Source: Polytrichum commune (lineage: Eukaryota > Streptophyta > Polytrichopsida > Polytrichales > Polytrichaceae). From it: a stretch of DNA of 64,000 nt. The notes under the pieces are model-generated. The model saw nothing but the letters and a program-made list of their open reading frames with translations, was not told the DNA's origin and did not search any database. The position numbers and the translations under genes are program-made. Shown here one piece after another: positions 58,567-64,000 of the stretch (position 1 is the first letter of the stretch; the number at the start of each line of letters is the position of its first letter). Location: the NCBI GenBank assembly GCA_950295325.1, contig OX485809.1, positions 40,639,081 through 40,703,080 on the forward strand. Reading direction: 5' to 3'.

Positions 58567-61500
58567 TTGAGTTTTAAGCAGGTGGGTCATGTGCTGGTGA
58601 GAAATAATTGCAGTGAAAGAGGGTTGATCATGGCGTCCAGTTCACGTAGATTTCCCGGACGTCCACCTCGGGATGCTCGCCAATTAGACTTGGATTTTTG
58701 TTTCAATGAATCTAGACTGATCAATAGCGAGGACGGAGACTCGAATATGGATGATGCGGTTGATGGTGAACATAGAACACCGGATTCCAGTGAAGTCACT
58801 ATACTGCAAAACCCACCCAAAGTTTTCTTATGCATATTGAACATCAAGAGAAATATTGGACGTCGATGGCTGTACTGGTCAAAGCCTCATGGTGGACCGA
58901 TCGTTGGAGTGATGAAGTGTGAAGCGTGTGAAGAATTCAAACTTGGAGGAATAGGTCCACGAACATGGGGCGGGAGCGGGTGTTCAACGATTCAGCTCTC
59001 AGCAGTCAAACAACATGAGAAGTCTGATGATCACAAGTGGAGTTGCCAACGGTGGCTTGCGAAGCACCATCCATCAAGCAAGGGACTTGTGGCGCCCATT
59101 GAGCCTGACCTCCAAACAATGGTAGACCGTGAGAAGGGAAGAATTCTCACAATTATGAAGCTCTTGTATTTTGTTGTCAGCAATGATCAGCCATTACTTG
59201 CTTACGTTGACCCGTGCAAAATACACATGCACCTGACTACTCTCAACATGCCATCTTCCTTTGAGTACTCATCGTATGCAAATATGACCTCAACAATGAG
59301 GTTCTTGGATGCAATATCTCGGAATTTATATTTGAGCCTTATTGAGGAGGTCAAAAGCAACCCAATTTATTCGATATTGATTGATGAGTTAATTGATCGA
59401 ACGTTATCGTGATGTAAATACGTACACTATATAGATGTGTAAGTATTTAATATTGCATTGTGATTCTTGGTCTTGGAGAAAAATAATAAAGAATAGAAGT
59501 AGATTACTTTTTATTACTCATAGTTTATTTTAGTTACCTTTACCAAAGGATAGAAGTTGCTTACCTTTATGTTTACTCATAGTTACTCTTAGTTACCTTT
59601 ACCAAATGATAGAAATAGATTACCTTTTTATTTACTCATAGTTTATTTTTGTCTTTTAGTTATCTTGAGTTACTTTGGACCAATGGGTGATTAGAAGCCA
59701 TGTGATGAGGATAAGATTGAACTTTGTCTCTCGCATGGATAGAGAGAGGTGGTGAAGGAAAGATGTTATGTGATTATTGTGGAAGAGAAGTTGGGGAGAG
59801 AGAGAAGTGGATTCGAAGCTCACGGTGTGAGTTATTTTGAGAAAAATATGAAATAAAATACGAGGGATTTGTGATTCATGAGAGATCTCACTTGTTGTTT
59901 TGGAAGTTAGCAATCAAGATTTGTGCTTGTTTGAGTGGAGGGAAGTCTGTTGGTTCTTAAAAGAAGAGCTGAGACTTCGACCGCCCATAGAAGACGGACA
60001 GATTGAAGAATTGAAGGCTTCAAGACTCGAATGTGTGGTTGCTTGTGGCACGTTGTTTTTTTCTTGTGTGTGTGATTCCAAGCCGGTTTTGGAGGCTAGT
60101 TGCATTTCATTTCTGCATCGTAATTTGTTTCCTGTGTGACAACGAAGTGGGATTAATGACCCACAAGGTTGTTTGTGACAACGAAGTGGGATTGATCACC
60201 CACAAGGTTGTTTTCTGTCGTTCCCACTGGTGAGGCGCGATTGCTGGTCACCGTGGGTTTGAAAGTTTAGGAGCCAATCTTTCGGACGTCAGCTCGTGTT
60301 CTGACGTCCCGTTTTACCCGTCCGAAGCCCGTGGTTTCTTATCACACTACCCTTACCCTTTACCCATATAGAGCCGCAACAGGATAGGTCGACGGGAAAG
60401 AGGTTGAAGATTAGAAGAAATTGAAGAAATTGAAGACTAGAAGACCAGAAGACTCGATTGAAGACAAGAAGATTCGACGGGTCCGATAAAATCTAGTTGC
60501 AGCCAGAAGCCCAGTACTTTCCCAAGGCGGAACCCTCTCTACCCGACAACGTGTGAACCACATCTTATTGTGTATGTTTGCTACTTGACGGGTGCTGGTT
60601 CTGGTTGAACGTGTGTGCAGTTCGTAGAATTGATGCCTCTATCACGAGGAACTGGAGAAATCATATTCCAATTCATTAAAGAATTACTAGAAATACTTGG
60701 GTTCGATCTTTTGAAGCTGGTGGCCATAGCTACAGATGGAGTGGTGTGGATGACTGGTGTGCATCAAGGAGTGGTCGCCCGACTTCGAGATCTAGTACCC
60801 CATCTGGTTGGAACACACTGCATAGCTCACCGAGAGGCTTTAGCTGCGAACGACGCTAATGACGAATTTCTATACCTTGGATTCATTGACCGAGCTGCCA
60901 ATAAAGTGTATGAGTGGTTGGGATGATCGGTGATTCGGCGAGGCATGTTGACAAAATTGTTACTTGCATTTTGCGAAGAGACCCGAGTGGTTTTGCATAT
61001 TCATTCCGTATGGTGGCTATCATGCGGCATGGTCATGGAGAGGATGATTTTTTGTATGCCTGCAATTTTGGAGTCATGGCAAGCTGAAGAACACACATGG
61101 TACACAAATATCTCCTTTCTGCAGTTCCAATTCTTCATCCATTTGTTGGCGATGTGCTACTTGAGTTGAACGAGCTCAATCGGAAATTTCAGTTTGATCT
61201 CGTAGATATCACATCCATAGCCTCTACTATCGATGTGACAATCAATTTGTTGTGGAGACACTATTTGGGTGTGAGTTTTGGCACAACAACCAAACATTTG
61301 GGAACTTTTTTGCGCAACGTGGTGCCAACTGGAGAGATCTTGTATGTTGATAGGTTTGGTTGTGAGAAAGTGCATACTTTGCACTATGATTCTATGCCCG
61401 GGTGTGATGTAGGGGGCTCGTTGGAGGATTGCATCACCCTTGGTAGACTATACGTCCAAAAGGTTATTGACTCACTAAATGATCGCTTCCCCGACTTGCC

Positions 61501-62017
61501 TATTTTTAATGCGGCCATGCTTTTCAGCCCAAAACACTATCCCATGGATGCATTGGATCAAGGCACTTTAACTGAGTAATGGTTGAACCGGTTGGTGACA
61601 CATTTCAAGTGGAGCTCTGTTCTTGTTGATCAAGCCAATGCGGAGTTGCTCGAATTTGTGGAGATGTTATCTTTAGCTTGTCAACACCGAAATATGTATG
61701 AAGCTTGGGTTTTTTGTGGCCGTGATTGAGAATTTAAGATCAATTGGCCAACCCTAATGTCGCTATGGCAAGCCAAACTTGTGATCCCTACTAGCACTGT
61801 TGTTTGTGAGCGTGGTTTTTCAAAGCAGAATTGGGTTAAGAGCGAAAGGAGAACATGCCTGAACCTTGACATACTTGATGCATTGATGAGGGTTAGCGTA
61901 AACAGTTTGGGAGTTGAATTCATGGATTGGAATGGCATTTTTAACACTTGGAAAACCGCTACAGTAATCAACAAGCGTAGGGCATTGTCACTTCAAGAGG
62001 TGGAGTTAGATGGTTGA
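58567..62017 (+). pseudogene. hAT transposase gene, two exons, disrupted by stops and a frameshift
   Basis: Exon 1, 58,567 (or the ATG at 58,630) to about 59,436, has an N-terminal TTF-type zinc finger (Cys pair in MKCEACEEF, His in HEKSDDH) and reaches the ILIDE catalytic-Asp region near 59,385. Intron about 59,437-60,620 (GTGTAA...GTGCAG) restores phase. Exon 2, 60,621-62,017, has the conserved IATDG, GTHCIAH and, at its end, the hAT dimerisation domain (PTSTVVCERGFSKQNWVKS). In-frame stops: TGA 59,410, TGA 60,924, TAA 61,577, TGA about 61,727. A one-base frameshift lies near 61,148. The TGA at 60,924 falls where Arg is usual, and nearby Trp and Cys stand for Arg (VWWLSCG), as CpG decay would give. 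Not functional. Confidence 0.9.
59437..60620 (+). other. Transposase intron with internal tandem repeats
   Basis: The 1.18-kb intron holds three imperfect units of about 62 bp at 59,498-59,680 (each with ttactcatagtt and gttacctttaccaaa) and a perfect-looking 40-bp direct repeat at about 60,138-60,216 (gtgacaacgaagtgggatt, then gacccacaaggttgtt). A purine-rich gaagatta/gaagaaattgaa tract follows at 60,400-60,480. No open frame. Confidence 0.75.
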
Positions 62018-62205
62018 TTCTTCATTATTTCATTGTACTAGAAGCATGTACCATGCAAATCATGCATAATTTTAATATAAGTTTTATATTTCTTTGAAAA
62101 TTTTCCATTGACGTCCTAGATTTAGATATGCCCTTCAATTGGAATGCTGAAATTTCAGAACCCTTCAAAATGAAATTCATATGAGGGCTTCAATTTTGAG
62201 CACTG

Positions 62206-62593
62206 CGCATAGGTACTCACTACAGTATTGTCTATAGTAGACTATTCCCTTCCAGTGAGTCAGGAATGCTTTGTTTTGAAGTCGGGAATACATTTATGAT
62301 TCGGCATCGAGGGTTAATTTAGCAGCCGAAGATATATTTGAAGTTGCTATTCAATCCCCTCACTGCATTAATTGGCCAGATAAAGATCCTGATCTTGCAG
62401 CTCATGCATTGCACCCCACTGTGGATGTGGAGACGAGTCTCCGCTCTCCAACCTTGTCACCGCCGGTTGCGAGCTGCAAGTTGTTTAAGTAGAGGTCACA
62501 ATGCTCTCCAGATCATCGTCACTCGAGTTGTCGATCGCGAGTTATAGATACACAAACTGAAATCAAAATGTCAATTGCAGCCAACATTAAATT
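62206..62593. other. Spacer between hAT and membrane-protein gene
   Basis: Starts with the right target duplication CGCATAGG. A plausible splice acceptor, tcaattgcag at 62,571-62,580, ends 13 bp before the first ATG of the downstream frame, so part of this could be an intron of that gene. Confidence 0.5.
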
Positions 62594-63949
62594 ATGATGT
62601 CAAGTCCGGGCGTTACAGGGGAAGTTCCAGTTAATAGGATGATGCCTGAAAGTTGGATATCCCAGAAGGTTTCTCCTATCTGCGGTCAATGCAGGATAAT
62701 GTACGACACTGTCATGCTTCCGAACAAGTTCAAGTCGAGTATGAAACAGGGGTGCAGATGGGTGGATGGGTGTACAGGAAAAATATTCAGCTTAGATTTA
62801 CCAGTTGTATCGATGAAAGGGTATGATGCGGACCGTGACAGCTTTGGGTTTATGCTTGCGTATTCATGGAACTGCATATCATCCTTCCTCTTTGTGTACG
62901 AGATGGTCATGGTTGGTTCAGTCGCACAGGAATTAGTCCAGGTCTCGGATACCAAATCCGTAGGCGCTTTGATTGTGCTCTTCATGGTGATACCCACCGC
63001 GGTTCTTAGTTTAACAGCTCTGCTAATCTTGGAGGGCCGGCACATACTACACGCTTTCCAGGAAACATTCTTCAGTTGCTTCGGAACGTTGAGGAACGCT
63101 GTTACCTCGTGTTTGAGCACATTGACCAACGATACATGGAGGTGCCTGAAATGGGTTGGGATGACGTCCAGCCGGGTATACTTGATAGTGGTTAAAGATT
63201 TTGCTTCTGCATTCCGACAAGTTACCAGTTCGCCATCAGATTGTGTAGCAGCCATCACTGTATCTCCGTTGGTTATCCTCTATTCATTGTTGATCGTGTT
63301 CGTTGCTATTCTTGCAAGTTTTGGGACCATCTTGTTCATTCTGATAGTAGTGGGCTTCAGTGTACTCTTCGTGTTGGTTGTGTCAGCGGTATTCATTTTT
63401 CTCACACTTTTACTACTTGCCGGTCTTACGGTCATGCTTGGTATTAGTGCGACATCCTCTGTAGTGGTAGACAGTGGCGCCATCTTCTTGGGGATCTTCT
63501 CACCATGGACGAAGTATTTCTACAATGTCTTAAGCGGGCGGTACCGGAGTTTCCGAGGTGTGGTAAATGCATGGTGCCATTCCCTACCTCAAGCTGTATT
63601 ACAAGCGGTGATTCTCTTCCACTGGGAGTCTAGCGTGCCAAAGCTTCGGCTCATTCGTGCACTTCCTGTGGTTGTTCTCTCGGGCTCATGGGCCACTTTG
63701 ACGTTGTGTGTCCAAGCAAGACATTTCTACTGCAATCTGTGTGCACGACCGAACACCAGCTTTATATTCCATGTGAAGGAAGGGATCTTTGTGCCATGGT
63801 TTGAGAAAGATGACATATGTATGGAAGATCTCGATGGTTCGAACGTACGCAGGACTACTGCAGATCAAACTGAAGAGATTGTAACAGATGCAGGGACTAA
63901 AGATACCAGTTCTAATGCGGAAAATAATGTGCCACAGAATGCTGTGTAG
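62594..63949 (+). CDS. Multi-pass membrane protein, 451 residues, family not recognised
   Basis: A single uninterrupted frame from ATG 62,594 to TAG 63,947-63,949, by far the longest intact frame in the window. A Cys pair, CGQC, lies at residues 30-33. Hydrophobic segments: about 84-108, 122-148, a long run of about 225-290 (three helices, VILYSLLIVFVAILASFGTI and on) and 365-385. Between the last two is SLPQAVLQAVILF, a motif reminiscent of the E.PQ..LQ region in XK-related membrane proteins, which I cannot confirm. The C-tail, about 405-451, is polar and acidic. Either ATG (62,594 or 62,597) could be used; an AG acceptor at 62,580 leaves open an upstream exon. It lies 390 bp right of the hAT element. 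Confidence 0.75.
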   Translation: MMSSPGVTGEVPVNRMMPESWISQKVSPICGQCRIMYDTVMLPNKFKSSMKQGCRWVDGCTGKIFSLDLPVVSMKGYDADRDSFGFMLAYSWNCISSFLFVYEMVMVGSVAQELVQVSDTKSVGALIVLFMVIPTAVLSLTALLILEGRHILHAFQETFFSCFGTLRNAVTSCLSTLTNDTWRCLKWVGMTSSRVYLIVVKDFASAFRQVTSSPSDCVAAITVSPLVILYSLLIVFVAILASFGTILFILIVVGFSVLFVLVVSAVFIFLTLLLLAGLTVMLGISATSSVVVDSGAIFLGIFSPWTKYFYNVLSGRYRSFRGVVNAWCHSLPQAVLQAVILFHWESSVPKLRLIRALPVVVLSGSWATLTLCVQARHFYCNLCARPNTSFIFHVKEGIFVPWFEKDDICMEDLDGSNVRRTTADQTEEIVTDAGTKDTSSNAENNVPQNAV

Positions 63950-64000
63950 AATAATCTCAATGTTTTTTCTACATATATTCATGTCTGATCTAACTTCATT
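63950..64000. other. 3' flank of the membrane-protein gene, window end
   Basis: AT-rich sequence after the stop codon; no polyadenylation signal can be assigned in 51 bp. Confidence 0.4.

Larger units (their letters stand above)
57623..62205 (+). mobile_element. Complete hAT-superfamily DNA transposon, 4583 bp
   Basis: Both ends carry the same 18-bp inverted repeat, CAGTGCTCAAAATTGAAG, at 57,623-57,640 and (inverted) 62,188-62,205, without a mismatch. Exact 8-bp direct repeats CGCATAGG flank it at 57,615-57,622 and 62,206-62,213. An 8-bp duplication and CAGTG ends are diagnostic for hAT. Subterminal copies of cccttcaa lie near 57,650, 57,698, 57,761, 62,131 and 62,161, likely transposase-binding sites. 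Inside is one transposase gene in the plus sense, now broken. Perfect ends with a damaged gene suggest the gene decayed after insertion, or the element moved with another copy's transposase. Confidence 0.95.

Noticed and set aside
59437-60620. Foreign insertion splitting the hAT transposase
   Set aside because: The borders are GT and AG, the phase is kept, and no target duplication is seen, so an intron is the simpler reading.
62686-63258. 190-codon minus frame under the membrane-protein gene
   Set aside because: Antisense to a longer, better-composed frame; no motif.
1-64000. CRISPR array, operon or prokaryotic features
   Set aside because: Spliced introns, LINE, hAT and MITEs show plant nuclear DNA; none of the repeats has spacer structure.

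Overview
The window is nuclear DNA of a land plant. The evidence is an eight-exon gene for a plant-specific MCA (Mid1-complementing activity) calcium-channel-type protein, a phytocyanin-like fragment, a LINE of the kind with a plant-type zf-RVT tail, and a dense population of small inverted-repeat elements. The MCA protein is clearly divergent from the Arabidopsis proteins as I remember them and the intergenic space is long and repeat-filled, so a non-flowering lineage (bryophyte, lycophyte, fern or gymnosperm) is possible. The sequence does not fix the lineage.

Layout. 1-10.4 kb: AT-rich intergenic DNA with two MITEs and no gene I can defend. 10.4-12.3 kb: a tRNA-related SINE-like block, a decayed 5S rRNA copy and a broken phytocyanin-like gene. 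13.8-18.74 kb (minus): the MCA-type gene, with splice sites for all eight exons. Its introns hold an internal duplication of the exon 1 end and a 79-bp tandem array that runs into an exon boundary. 18.7-25.3 kb: the upstream region, then repeats (hairpin array, foldback). 25.46-32.66 kb: a dead LINE (minus) that landed inside an older MITE and was itself hit by at least three later insertions. 32.7-49 kb: repeat-rich DNA with several families, including a 94-bp element with 9-bp target duplications and a 233-bp element with piggyBac-like ends. 49.5-50.45 kb: two or three unrecognised coding-like stretches (minus). 53-57.6 kb: more inverted-repeat elements. 57.62-62.21 kb: a complete but decayed hAT transposon with exact terminal repeats and an exact 8-bp target duplication. 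62.59-63.95 kb (plus): a 451-residue multi-pass membrane protein that I cannot name.

The genes do not form a pathway. What the window mainly offers is (1) an MCA protein with Asn where the Asp known to be required in Arabidopsis MCA proteins should be, and (2) a readable order of nested insertions with target duplications, including an element-free paralogous site for one family. All calls come from reading the sequence; no database search or alignment program was run.
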